From: Deltaproteobacteria bacterium
Lineage (GTDB): Bacteria > Desulfobacterota > Desulfobacteria > Desulfobacterales > ETH-SRB1
Assembly: GCA_030262775.1 (NCBI GenBank)
Contig: JAJSZP010000003.1
Location: 1-42,691 of the forward strand
Direction of reading: 5' to 3'
Length of the DNA: 42,691 nt
Shown in pieces: positions 9,125 to 19,079 of this stretch. The position numbers and the translations under genes were made by a program. The notes beneath the pieces are model-generated. The model had not been told where the DNA came from. It made no database searches and saw only the letters and a list, made by a program, of their open reading frames with translations. Numbering within the stretch: position 1 is the first letter of the stretch; every line of letters starts with the position of its first letter.

Positions 9125-10467
9125 TATAAATAACCTAAACCTTCCAACTGTTTCTTTATATCTTCATCTATAGGCGCTTCGTCCGATTGTCTCATTTCCG
9201 AAAGAACATCATCCAGTACATTTTTGATTTCTGCTCTTAATTGTTTGTGGATCTCTTTTTCCTGCCGGCTGATATTATTTGTTTCCCCGCTGTTTTTTCG
9301 AAGGTCAAAGAGCTTTTCACGACCAAACTGTGTGATTAAACCCAGCAGATCTCTTATCCTTATTCTGTGGTGTGATTGGAGTATCTTTGAATATGTTTTA
9401 AAATCCCAGTATTTAAGATATGTAGTAAGCAGTTTGTAATTATTTTTTATAACACATATCCTTGGGGAACCATCTGCAAAAGCTATTCTATCATTGTTCA
9501 GTTTCTGTCCTTTCAGTGCCTGAGCAAAGGATTGCCCGTCCAGTTTAAAATCAGTTTCATATTCCAGAAGTTCTATAATAGTTGGAAAAATATCCATTAA
9601 CTGAACTGTTTCGGGAACTTGAAAGCTGCCTGAATTATTATAGTCCACAACAAGCGGCACCTGAAGGACTTCATTGTACAGACCTATACCGTGCCCAATA
9701 TAATTATGCTCCATGAATGCCTGACCATGATCAGCTATAAGCATGAAAAGATAGTCTTCTGATTCTTCTTGAAGGACTTTGTGGATATCACTTACAAACC
9801 TGTCAATATGGTAAATGCCGGCATCATAGCATGCTATCAGATATTTAATTTCATTTTTTGACGGGATTTTAAGATGTGTGTTAATTTTACGTGAAATATC
9901 CATGATAGATGTTTTTTTTGTATGTTTGGAAGTCAGGATTTTTACTATTTCAGAATTATCAGGCACTGATGTTGCTTTGTCCAAAAACATTTGGACGTCC
10001 TGTTTGTCTGCAAAATAAGGTTCATGCACGTATTCTGCTGTGTGAAAAAACAAAAACGAATTTTTAGCTTTTTTTATCCATTCCCTGAATTCAGGCAAAG
10101 CTTTTTCATTAAGACTCAACTCCTTTGCTTCAGTAAAATGACTGCTGAACGCATTAGGATTTAGAAGTATTTTAAAAGGAGTAAAAATGCCGGTGAGATA
10201 TCCTTTTTCAGCAAGATACTCTGGCAGGACAACAAAATCACGATTTATTTTTTGGTCCATCCAGTTAATCATCAATGTTGGAGGATATTTACCCGCTATC
10301 ATTGAATAAAACGAAGGGGCTGTCCAGTTTGATTGTGCGTATGCATTTTTAAATAAAACGCTTTGACTTGCAATGGAATCAATATTTGGAGAAGTATTTT
10401 TATGATATCCATAGCAACCAAGATGATCAGCTCTTAAACAGTCAACAATAAGAATACAGATATTCAT
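9124..10467 (-). CDS. Sulfatase-like / alkaline phosphatase superfamily hydrolase or transferase
   Basis: 'ILIVDCLRADHLGCYGY', 'NWTAPSFYSMIAGKYPP', 'LIADHGQAFMEHNYIGHG'; a Thr occupies the nucleophile position. Confidence 0.85.
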   Translation of the reverse strand: MNICILIVDCLRADHLGCYGYHKNTSPNIDSIASQSVLFKNAYAQSNWTAPSFYSMIAGKYPPTLMINWMDQKINRDFVVLPEYLAEKGYLTGIFTPFKILLNPNAFSSHFTEAKELSLNEKALPEFREWIKKAKNSFLFFHTAEYVHEPYFADKQDVQMFLDKATSVPDNSEIVKILTSKHTKKTSIMDISRKINTHLKIPSKNEIKYLIACYDAGIYHIDRFVSDIHKVLQEESEDYLFMLIADHGQAFMEHNYIGHGIGLYNEVLQVPLVVDYNNSGSFQVPETVQLMDIFPTIIELLEYETDFKLDGQSFAQALKGQKLNNDRIAFADGSPRICVIKNNYKLLTTYLKYWDFKTYSKILQSHHRIRIRDLLGLITQFGREKLFDLRKNSGETNNISRQEKEIHKQLRAEIKNVLDDVLSEMRQSDEAPIDEDIKKQLEGLGYL

Positions 10468-10478
10468 TATTATGCTCC

Positions 10479-11561
10479 TTAATTCTTGTACGGTAGTCCT
10501 TCATAATCACCGGTTACCCAGCAGTGGGAGCAGACAGTGTCGCATTTTATGCTTTTATCTTTTGGGGAGGCAACTATCATTCGGCTGGAAAGATATTTTT
10601 CATTATTCCAAATAGTTTTAAAGCCATCCCTGAAAACATTTCCGAAATCGTTTTTAATTGGCCGAACATTACCGCAACAAGGCAACAAACCTCCATCATA
10701 ATTTATATAAGCGGAACGGTACAGCCAACTGCAACCTTGTGATTCGGGAACATTCTTTGATACTTCGTTATCTTTCGGGAACATGGTTGAGAACCATTCA
10801 TTCGACGCGTTATCATCCGGTATATTTGCCCTGATAAAACGAATTTGATCAATTCCCAATTCTTTTGCCTTGTCCCTGGCAAGTTCTATTTCATGTTCGT
10901 TAAATCCTGTGACACAATACTGCCAATCAACAAACGGAGTTGATGATTTAAGTCGCTTTTTTTCATCAATAACGCTTTTGATATTTTTCATGGCAAGTTC
11001 CTGATCACCATTTCCCATAAACTTACTATAGCTTTCCTGACTAACGCCGTGGCAAGAGAAAATCAGCACTTCAAGGCCGGATCTTACAATCTTTTCAGCA
11101 AGATCATGATCTTTGTAATTCATGTTCGAAGAAATAGCCACACCGATATTCTTTTTCGTTGCATATTCAACCATATCCAGGGATTCGGGGAAAAGCAAAG
11201 GTTCGCCATAACCATAAAGGTTAATCTTGAAAACAAATTGCCCGACTTCATCAACCAATTGTTTGAATTGTAAAAAAGTCATTCTACCGTATGGTCGTTC
11301 TCCATCCAGAGGTTTTCGGCGGTTATTATAACAGTATGCACATTTTAAATTGCATATATTTGTGGATTCTATTTTAAGAAGGTAAGGATAACTGGAAACA
11401 AAATCCTTTTTCAATAAACGATTGAATTCAGCTTGCACGAAATTTATCAATTTTTTGAATGTCATATGGCGAATAAATGCGAATAAATGCCGTTTAAAAA
11501 TATTAAATTTTACTACTATATTTATACCCCTTGTTGAAAAATTTAATTCAAAAATGCTCAT
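10479..11561 (-). CDS. Radical SAM protein with SPASM-like C-terminal domain
   Basis: 'CNLKCAYCYNNRR' (CxxxCxxC); C-terminal Cys set 'GCSW...LLPCCGN...CDTVCSHCW'. The true start may be an internal Met. Confidence 0.88.
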   Translation of the reverse strand: MSIFELNFSTRGINIVVKFNIFKRHLFAFIRHMTFKKLINFVQAEFNRLLKKDFVSSYPYLLKIESTNICNLKCAYCYNNRRKPLDGERPYGRMTFLQFKQLVDEVGQFVFKINLYGYGEPLLFPESLDMVEYATKKNIGVAISSNMNYKDHDLAEKIVRSGLEVLIFSCHGVSQESYSKFMGNGDQELAMKNIKSVIDEKKRLKSSTPFVDWQYCVTGFNEHEIELARDKAKELGIDQIRFIRANIPDDNASNEWFSTMFPKDNEVSKNVPESQGCSWLYRSAYINYDGGLLPCCGNVRPIKNDFGNVFRDGFKTIWNNEKYLSSRMIVASPKDKSIKCDTVCSHCWVTGDYEGLPYKN

Positions 11562-11581
11562 TTTAATATTCCTTTATAAAA

Positions 11582-12916
11582 TTATTTATTCTGTAATAAA
11601 TAGTCGGCCATTTTAATTCCCTGATAGACAGCATTCGTGCTAAGGCAAAAATAATAACCACCTTGCCTCCCAATAGAAAAGAGATTGCTGAACTTGTGAA
11701 TCTCAGAAAATGTCTTTTCCATTTTTTCTTCATAATCAAGTCCATACACAGGCATGGCCTTATTCAGCTTAATAAGGTGTTTTTCTCGCAATTCACTTGA
11801 TTTATAAAGTCCAAGTTTTTCAATGTCTTTTACGGCCCGATCAATTATCTCCTCATCAGAAAAATTTTCATAATCCTTTGATAAACTACATTCCAAGTTT
11901 ATTCCCTCTCTGTCAGAAGGTGAACGTTTGCCAAAGATATTTCTGGGATAATAGATTCTGTTGAAAATAAGATCCGGGTCAGGATGATAAGTATAGACAA
12001 AAGGACGCTCTACTTTTTTTGTCATGTTATATGTCAGGTATACACTTAAAATTGTAACATATTCCAATTCAGGGCAATCATCTGCCCCAAGAAGAGAGTT
12101 GAGTTCATTAACTGAACCGGTCCAGATGATGTTCTTGATATCATATTTCCGGCCTTTGATTTCAACTCTTTTAATGCGATCCTGTTCTTTTTCAAGAGCC
12201 AGGGGGCCGCAATCCAAAATCGTATTTCCTTGTGCCTGCGTGTATTCGTTCCATAGACTTTTTATAAAAAGCTCAAACCCTTCTTCTGGATAATAGGTTT
12301 TGCAGCTTTTCATTTTGGACAACAGCATCTTTACAAGATCCAAAAGAGGCAATGGTTTAAAAGGTTCTTTTTGATTAAAAATATCTCTGTCAGCACGCAA
12401 ATACCAGTCCTTATGAACTCTGTCACCCGGCATCAGAGTTTTTTTAAGGAACAGATCCTTAAAAAGATCATTATAAAAGTCAATCCCGCTTTTACTTGAT
12501 ATCCAATGCATCAATGAATCGGGATCACCTTGGCCTTTGTTTTTTTTCAGCAAGCATGAAATAATCTGTTTTTTGTATCTCCAGGGATAAAAAGGCACCT
12601 GGAGCTGGTTTGGAAATTTCCAGTAACGGCCTTTTGCGTGGATGGCAAATTGAAACTTGCCTGAGATCATTTCTTCTTGTTTTAAAATGTCCAAAATAAA
12701 TTTATCGCATTCAGGATAAGGAGTCGAAAGAAAAACATGGGGTCCTATATCAAAAACAATGCCGTCGATTTTCAATGACCTGCAAAGCCCTCCAACTTTA
12801 TCATCCTTTTCAACAATAATTGTCTGCACACCGGCCTTGGCAAGCAAATATGCTGCGGTTAAAGCTGTCACTCCAGCACCGACGATCAACGTAATTTTAT
12901 CGGATTGTGAATTCAT
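11582..12916 (-). CDS. FAD-dependent oxidoreductase, protoporphyrinogen oxidase / UDP-galactopyranose mutase-like
   Basis: 'ITLIVGAGVTALTAAYLLAKAGVQTIIVEKDDKVGGLCRS', 'DIGPHVF'. Start reassigned to internal Met 'MNSQSDKITL' (12914-12916). Confidence 0.82.
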   Translation of the reverse strand: MNSQSDKITLIVGAGVTALTAAYLLAKAGVQTIIVEKDDKVGGLCRSLKIDGIVFDIGPHVFLSTPYPECDKFILDILKQEEMISGKFQFAIHAKGRYWKFPNQLQVPFYPWRYKKQIISCLLKKNKGQGDPDSLMHWISSKSGIDFYNDLFKDLFLKKTLMPGDRVHKDWYLRADRDIFNQKEPFKPLPLLDLVKMLLSKMKSCKTYYPEEGFELFIKSLWNEYTQAQGNTILDCGPLALEKEQDRIKRVEIKGRKYDIKNIIWTGSVNELNSLLGADDCPELEYVTILSVYLTYNMTKKVERPFVYTYHPDPDLIFNRIYYPRNIFGKRSPSDREGINLECSLSKDYENFSDEEIIDRAVKDIEKLGLYKSSELREKHLIKLNKAMPVYGLDYEEKMEKTFSEIHKFSNLFSIGRQGGYYFCLSTNAVYQGIKMADYLLQNK

Positions 12917-13018
12917 AATATTATTACCGTCACTATAAAAGAAAAAAATAAAATAAAAGCAATTATTCACCACGCTCTCTTCTGGCATTCTTCGGGGCAA
13001 AATTTTTTATACAAGATA

Positions 13019-13290
13019 GGATTCATTTGATTTGAATAGTGGCATCACTACCATATTTTCATCCGCTCTTCTTTTTATAGCGTTAATTGTCATGACAAAG
13101 TGGCATAGATATTTTTGAATATAAACCTCGAATATTTTAGCGAGTTTTACCATATTGGTTGTAATAAATTTTTTCTTTATCTTTGTTTGATTTAAGAATT
13201 AGAGGTTTCCCCAGGATCAGTCTGTGTGTATCGTCAGGCTGCCTGATCATGAATGTGGGCAGGATTACGGCAACCCAATCCTTTCCATCA
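13019..13290 (-). pseudogene. Truncated remnant of the HtrB-like acyltransferase gene
   Basis: Aligns by eye with about 14933-15280 (e.g. 'gaatagtggcatcactacca', 'gtgtcgtcaggctgcctgatcatgaatgt'); has an internal deletion after 'ggcaggattacgg' and no ORF. Confidence 0.85.
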
Positions 13291-13399
13291 AAAGCAAAAC
13301 CTGACACCCCACCTTATGGGAAACCGGAACAAAATTCTCCCAAAATCTTTTACTGTATCTGGATGGGGAAACATATTAATAAAAAATTCCATGTGTTAG

Positions 13400-13498
13400 G
13401 AGGCTCTTGCAGAAACACAAAAAAATCATGCCAACACACAATATATTGTTATTGTACTGAATAGAATTCTACATTTTGTGGGTATCTGCAAGAACCTC
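13400..13498. repeat. MITE-like element, copy 2, with 5-bp target site duplication
   Basis: Terminal IR GAGGCTCTTGCAGAAAC (13400-13416) / GTATCTGCAAGAACCTC (13482-13498); flanked by GTTAG at 13395-13399 and 13499-13503. Confidence 0.8.
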
Positions 13499-13510
13499 GT
13501 TAGTTTTGGC

Positions 13511-14818
13511 TTATAATATGTTGCATTGTTTCGATTTTGAAATAAATTTTTTGATTATTTTTTTAATACGCTGTAATTTTTCAAAAATACCAACACTATA
13601 AAATGTGGGGGCCATAAGGTCGGTTTGAAGATTTATTTTTTTTCCTCAATAGCCAACTTTGCTAAAGCTGTACTGGGTTCGATGCCTAATTTGGAAAATT
13701 GAATTCTTTTTAGTTTTTTTCCAAGAAAAATTTTTGCTTTCAAAATGAATATTGTTTGTCTAATCAAGGAGATCGGTCCTTGTCCGGGGATGCCTATTAT
13801 AAAATTATAACTTACTTCCATATTCTTTTTTCGTGCAATATTATAAGTATTCTGAATATGGCATGTTTGAATGTTCTTTCTTAACCACCTTAAACTTTTA
13901 TTACTGAATCCATCCGGTGAAAATTCAAACAATCGGCATCCTGCCTCAAGACACAGATCCACAAATCGTTCATCCATGAATTGTTCATTGAACCAAGCAA
14001 TCCAGTTAACATTAATTCCTCGTTTAATAATCTCTTTGCAGATTTTTTCTGCATGTGACGCCGGAATATTAAAAACATTATCTGCAAAGGCAAATTCTGT
14101 GACACCATGGATATAGCATAACTCCTCAATTTCTGCTACTATATCTTTAGGATCTCTAAGTTTTAATTTCGATCCATTGAGATAAGGGTAAGAACAATAA
14201 AAACATTGGAGAGAACATCCACGTTTGGATTGTACCCCAAGTGAGTAATTTCCTTTTTTGCAATTATCAAAAGGTATAAAGGTTCTATCAGGAATGATAC
14301 TGTTTTCAAAGTTGACAAAAGATCGATCACCGGTAAAAACTATTTCATTTTTATCTCTGATAAATATACCTTTAACATTATAAGGAGAATCAAGATTATC
14401 TAAAAGTTGTGGAAAAAATTCTTCACCTTCTAAAAATATTCCATATTTAATTTCAGGGGCTTCAGTCATGAATTGCCTTGGGTACATGGAAAATCCCGCG
14501 CCCCCTGCGATAATAGGAATATTCCATTTTGTTTTTTTTATTATTTTAATTGTATCCACAAGATATTTAAGAGGAAAAATTAACTCATTTAACACCTTGT
14601 CATATATATGTATGTTTCGAATAGAGATACCAACTACATCTGGGAGCAAACTTGTGTAATACATGCTCAGTAGAATGAAATGGTTGATCAACATCCAAGT
14701 TTTGATCTACTACTTTAACATCATGAGTTCCAACAAAGGAACATAGGTATGCTAATCCAAGTGGATAAATATATTCAACATGTTTACCTGCAAATAGCTG
14801 TATTAGCAGAATTTTCAT
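13511..14818 (-). pseudogene. B12-binding-type radical SAM protein (paralog A), two frameshifts
   Basis: ORFs 14600..14818 and 13633..14694 join as '...HKFAP|DVVGISIRNIH...' by removing one C of CCC (14642-14644); adding one A to the A8 tract (13636-13643) extends the C-terminus to 13511. Has CxxxCxxC 'CSLQCFYCSYP'. Confidence 0.85.
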
Positions 14819-14922
14819 AATTAGATCTTTGGATAGTTGAAATTATTTTAAACCAAAAACAGGGGATAACTCATTAACCTTGTATCCTTATGGGGGGTGG
14901 ATTCCTTATTTTACAAGGTGAG

Positions 14923-15864
14923 TTATTTATTTGATGTGAATAGTGGCATCACTACCAAATTTTTATCCTCTCTTTTATTTATTGCGTTAATTGTCATTGC
15001 AAAGTGACATGGATATTTTTGAATATAATTCTCGAATATTTTTGCGATTTTCTCCATATTTGTTGTGATAAATTTTTGTTTATCTTTGTTTTGTTCAAGG
15101 ATTAGAGGCTGTTCCAGAATCAGCCTGTGTGTGTCGTCAGGTTGCCTGATCATGAATGTAGGCAGGATTACGGCACCTGTTAATGCGGCAATCCTGACAG
15201 GACCGGGTGAAAGGCTGGCCTGTCTGTCCAGGAAAGGGACTGTAACCCAATCCGTTCCGTCTCTTCCATCAAGAGCTATAGCGACCAGTTCATTGTTTTT
15301 CAGGGCTTTTATTACAGGCCTGACAGATCGATCAACATGTAGAAATTTAACCGGCAGGCCACTATTCTCTTTTACTTTAGTTTCATACATCCATTTCAAA
15401 ACCGGGCGATTTACTTCTGGTTTCCCTACAAGCTGGTTTATAGTAAACCCTTTAAATCCAAGGGCAGGCAAAATTGTCATGAATGAACCAAAATGAGACA
15501 GTTGAATAATAACCCCTTTTTCTTTTTTTAGAGCGGCATTTAAGTGTTCAACGCCTTCTATTGTTACGATCCGATCCAGATATTCCTTTGTAAGATTTCC
15601 CATAAAAAGGTTTTCTACATTCCGTTTTATATAAATTTCAAAACTTTTTTTAGCAATCCGGAGAGTATGATCTTTACTGTCTGTTTTGCATAGATCATCA
15701 ATGATTTTGCCAAGATTTTTCCGGTAGAATTTGAACAAAAGAGATGCAACAATCTTGGATAAAAAGAAAACAATTTTTACAGGAAGCATTTTTACAGCGA
15801 TTCGAAAAGGTCCCCAGAAGAACAAAAAAGCTAAATCAGTAATAACTATCTTTATTTTTCTCAT
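14923..15864 (-). CDS. Lysophospholipid/lipid A-type acyltransferase (HtrB/LpxL-like)
   Basis: 'VIIQLSHFGSFMTILPALG' (HX4-type motif region), 'VAIALDGRDGTDWVTVPFLDRQASLSPGPVRIAALTGAVILPTF'. Confidence 0.85.
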   Translation of the reverse strand: MRKIKIVITDLAFLFFWGPFRIAVKMLPVKIVFFLSKIVASLLFKFYRKNLGKIIDDLCKTDSKDHTLRIAKKSFEIYIKRNVENLFMGNLTKEYLDRIVTIEGVEHLNAALKKEKGVIIQLSHFGSFMTILPALGFKGFTINQLVGKPEVNRPVLKWMYETKVKENSGLPVKFLHVDRSVRPVIKALKNNELVAIALDGRDGTDWVTVPFLDRQASLSPGPVRIAALTGAVILPTFMIRQPDDTHRLILEQPLILEQNKDKQKFITTNMEKIAKIFENYIQKYPCHFAMTINAINKREDKNLVVMPLFTSNK

Positions 15865-15905
15865 ATAGTTGCAACCAGAATTAAAACAAAATCAATGAAT
15901 TGGAA

Positions 15906-17336
15906 TTATTTTTTTGTTTTTTGAAATGATACAAAACCGGTTTTCTGATCATAGGCTGATTTTTTGCCCTTTATCCTTGCAAGGGTTCGAAAAACGAATA
16001 CAGCAGTCGGTTTCAAGACCCGTTCAAACATTCCGAGAAAACCATCTGCCAGCATATTCAAATATCGTTGAGAATATGGTCTGTAAAACATTCTTGCCAG
16101 GTCATTCTCATCTTTGGGAAACAGATCATCATCTTTTGAAATTAACCCCTCCTTCACCGCTATATCCCGAATATGTGTATCAGGTTCAATTTTGATATAA
16201 CTGATTCCACCGCCTCCTCTGCCAGGCAATGAAAGTTGAATTTTAAAAGGTAAAATTAATGTTTTTATTGTATCTGTTAAATTATAACCCGGCAACGATG
16301 TAAAAAGGCCAAAGCCTATACCAATGCCTTTTATTTTACGTGCCATGTTGATGGTATTTTTAATATCCTGCTCGGTCAATCCTTTTTTCAGGGCAGAAAG
16401 TCCTTTATTAGTGGCAGCATCAGGGGAGAAATCAATCTGAACAGCGCCAGCTTTTTTTAACAACTCCAAAAATTCTTCGGTTATTCCTTTCATATGGCAC
16501 CATACACCAAACTGAACATCAAGATTTCTCCTGATCATTTCCTCAAGAATTTTTCTTGCATGACCCTCCGGTACATTAAATACACTATCCACAAAAACAA
16601 ATCGCTCCATCCCGAACTGGTTGATAAAATATTCAATCTGATCAACAATGTCTTTTGTGTCACGGAGCCTGACTTGCCGGCCATTTAAATTAGGATAGGA
16701 ACAGTATGCACAATTAAGTAAGCATCCTCGCTTTGTCTGGATACCGATAATATTGTATGACGGACCCAGATAATTTTTCATGTCAATTACTTCCGTGGCT
16801 GTTTCAGGCATGGGAATTTCAGAAAATTCAGGCAATGGTCTGTCTCCAGTGTAAATAACCTGATTATTTTTCCGCATGAATATCCCTTTTACATTTTCTG
16901 GATTATTCAGGTTTGCAAGTAATTCTGGTGTGGATTTTTCACCCTCAAGGAAAATTCCGAAGTCAAATTCCGGAATTTTTTTCATGATAATTTCAGCAAA
17001 CATTGAAAACCCAGAGCCGCCTGCCAAAATTTTTATTTCCGGATTAATTTCTTTAATCGCCAGGACCATTGGCTTCACTGTATTAAAGTATACATGTTTA
17101 TTCCTGAAATTTGTTGTATCAATATTTCGAATTGAGATTCCGATTATATCAGGCTTGAATTTTTGCATTTCATTTTTCAGCTCATCCATAGCACTTGATA
17201 AAGGATACAGGTTAGGGTCGAATATTTTTACCTGATGATTTTTCAGGGCAGAAGCTATGTAGGTAAGGCCGATTGGCAAATTTGGGACTTGTGCTTCTCT
17301 TGTTCCCATATCCTGCTGAATGAGTAATACTTTCAT
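15906..17336 (-). CDS. B12-binding domain radical SAM protein (paralog B)
   Basis: N-terminal B12-binding-like fold 'KVLLIQQDMGTREAQVPNLPIGLTYIASAL'; 'RGCLLNCAYCSYPNLNGR' CxxxCxxC. Confidence 0.92.
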   Translation of the reverse strand: MKVLLIQQDMGTREAQVPNLPIGLTYIASALKNHQVKIFDPNLYPLSSAMDELKNEMQKFKPDIIGISIRNIDTTNFRNKHVYFNTVKPMVLAIKEINPEIKILAGGSGFSMFAEIIMKKIPEFDFGIFLEGEKSTPELLANLNNPENVKGIFMRKNNQVIYTGDRPLPEFSEIPMPETATEVIDMKNYLGPSYNIIGIQTKRGCLLNCAYCSYPNLNGRQVRLRDTKDIVDQIEYFINQFGMERFVFVDSVFNVPEGHARKILEEMIRRNLDVQFGVWCHMKGITEEFLELLKKAGAVQIDFSPDAATNKGLSALKKGLTEQDIKNTINMARKIKGIGIGFGLFTSLPGYNLTDTIKTLILPFKIQLSLPGRGGGGISYIKIEPDTHIRDIAVKEGLISKDDDLFPKDENDLARMFYRPYSQRYLNMLADGFLGMFERVLKPTAVFVFRTLARIKGKKSAYDQKTGFVSFQKTKK

Positions 17337-17343
17337 AATTATC

Positions 17344-18854
17344 CTAATCTCTACTTTTAAAAAAATGAAAAACTTTTTTAAAGGTCATGACTATTCCTGG
17401 AAACAAACTTGAAATGAATATATTTTTTTCAAAAACAATAATGAACGGCTTTAACGCAAAAAACCTGATCAAAGTTTTAGATATTCTTAATCGTAAAAGA
17501 ACAAATAACAATGTAGTATAATGAATTGTTTTTTGCCTGTGCCAGACCCAGGTTTTTAAGAAGTGTTGTGGCTCCAGCAGATTATCCTGTTTTGCTTTTT
17601 CATAGAGTTTTGTCCCGCGATAAAAAACCAGGGAGTTAACTCCTATCAGAGATTGAGAAGGGGCGTGGCTTAACAGGTAGTTAAGAGTATATAGTGTATC
17701 GTCAGTTGTTTCCCAGGGATTATTTACCAGAACATCTATTAAAAGTGGAAAACCAGGATAATTATTTTTAAAAAATTTAAATATTTTATCACAATTTTTA
17801 TTAACCTTTATGCGATTATACATAGCTTCTATCCGAGGAGCCTTACTCTGCAACCCAATGTGGCATAATAATAATCCATTTTTAATAAGGTGATTCATTT
17901 TTTTTTCAGAAAATTTTTGTGGAGAGATCAGGCAGCGGAAAGGAAACCCTGATTTTTTAAAAATTTGCGCAACTTCAATAACGTCATTTCGATAAATAAA
18001 GCAGTCATCTTCAATACTGATAATTCTAACAAAAGGAATTTTTTTTTAACCCAGTTTAATTCATCTTCAATTTGATCTAATGACTTCCAGCGTACTTTAG
18101 GCGTTATGATTTTTTTTAAAATATTATTTGCACAATAAGTGCAATTATGCGGGCAACCCCTGGTGGTTTCTATGTGATAGACAGTTTGCATTTCACCAGG
18201 TACACCAGGTAGCTCATGTTTTTCAAATAAATAGTCCTGGTATTTATCTTCATCACAGGTTTCAAGCGAAAGGATTATCTGTTCTTTTTCGGAGTAAATG
18301 AAATGCCCCTCAGGTCCATAGTCAGGCAGAGGAAGAGAAGAAACATCTGAGATGTATTTTTTTTCTGGGCGAGATTTGCCTTTGAACCAAATGTTAGGTA
18401 TGGAGTTAATGTCCTGAGAGTTATTCATCTTCCGAACCAGTTCCAACATGGCATCTTCCCCCTCACCTATGCATACAGCATCAGCATATTGAAGAGCTTC
18501 TTCAGGATTTAAAGAAGGCAGTACTCCTCCCCATATAACGAGATTTGATTTGTTTTTTAAGGCCTGTGTCAGTTTTATTCCGACCTGCATATAGTTATCC
18601 ATTAAACTTATACCAATTATCGAAGAGTCTCTCGTTATATTAACAACTTGTTGAATTATCGTTTCTGGGTAATCAATGTTGGAGAAAGGAGAGATGTTTA
18701 ATGCGGAATCTGAAGAGTGTGAAGGTAAAAAAATCATTTGAGTTTTATAACCAGAATTGCGTAATATTGCGGATATTATCCTTAAACCAAGATTTAATGT
18801 ATTACTGTATGGCGAAATAAGACTCACCTGAATATTACTATCATTCAAAATCAT
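17344..18854 (-). pseudogene. B12-binding domain radical SAM protein (C), single frameshift in a poly-A tract
   Basis: ORFs 17928..18854 and 17344..17898 join as '...DELNWVKKK|IPFVRIISIEDDCFIYRNDVIEVAQIFKKSGFPFRCLISPQKFSEKKMNHLIKNG...' if the A9 tract (18039-18047) had one more A. 'RGCPHNCTYCANN'. Confidence 0.88.
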
Positions 18855-18890
18855 CCCCCCTCAATTTGTTCGGATTTTTTAGTTACCTAT

Positions 18891-19006
18891 TTAAGGCGGG
18901 GCACTTTTAGTACGCTGAACAGAGGTTTTTAGTAAATAATCAAGCATAATTAAAGCGTTAGCAAGCTTTTGCCAACTGCTTGAATTTACAGACTGTCCCG
19001 CCTTAA
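18891..19006. repeat. 116-bp element with perfect 10-bp terminal inverted repeats
   Basis: TTAAGGCGGG (18891-18900) / CCCGCCTTAA (18997-19006), with an inner hairpin AAGCGTTAGCAAgctTTTGCCAACTGCTT. Confidence 0.6.
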
Positions 19007-19079
19007 GTGTGTAGCCTATTGCAATTTGACAATTAGCTGGCCATTTTAGCCTCATGCAAATTTTGGAATTCCAATACTA

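Noticed and set aside
13183-13464. 93-aa plus-strand ORF
   Set aside because: Antisense of the acyltransferase remnant running into the MITE-like element; not a real gene.
15065-15496. 143-aa plus-strand ORF
   Set aside because: Antisense to the HtrB-like acyltransferase; its partial match to the 13183..13464 plus-strand ORF simply reflects the duplicated acyltransferase DNA.
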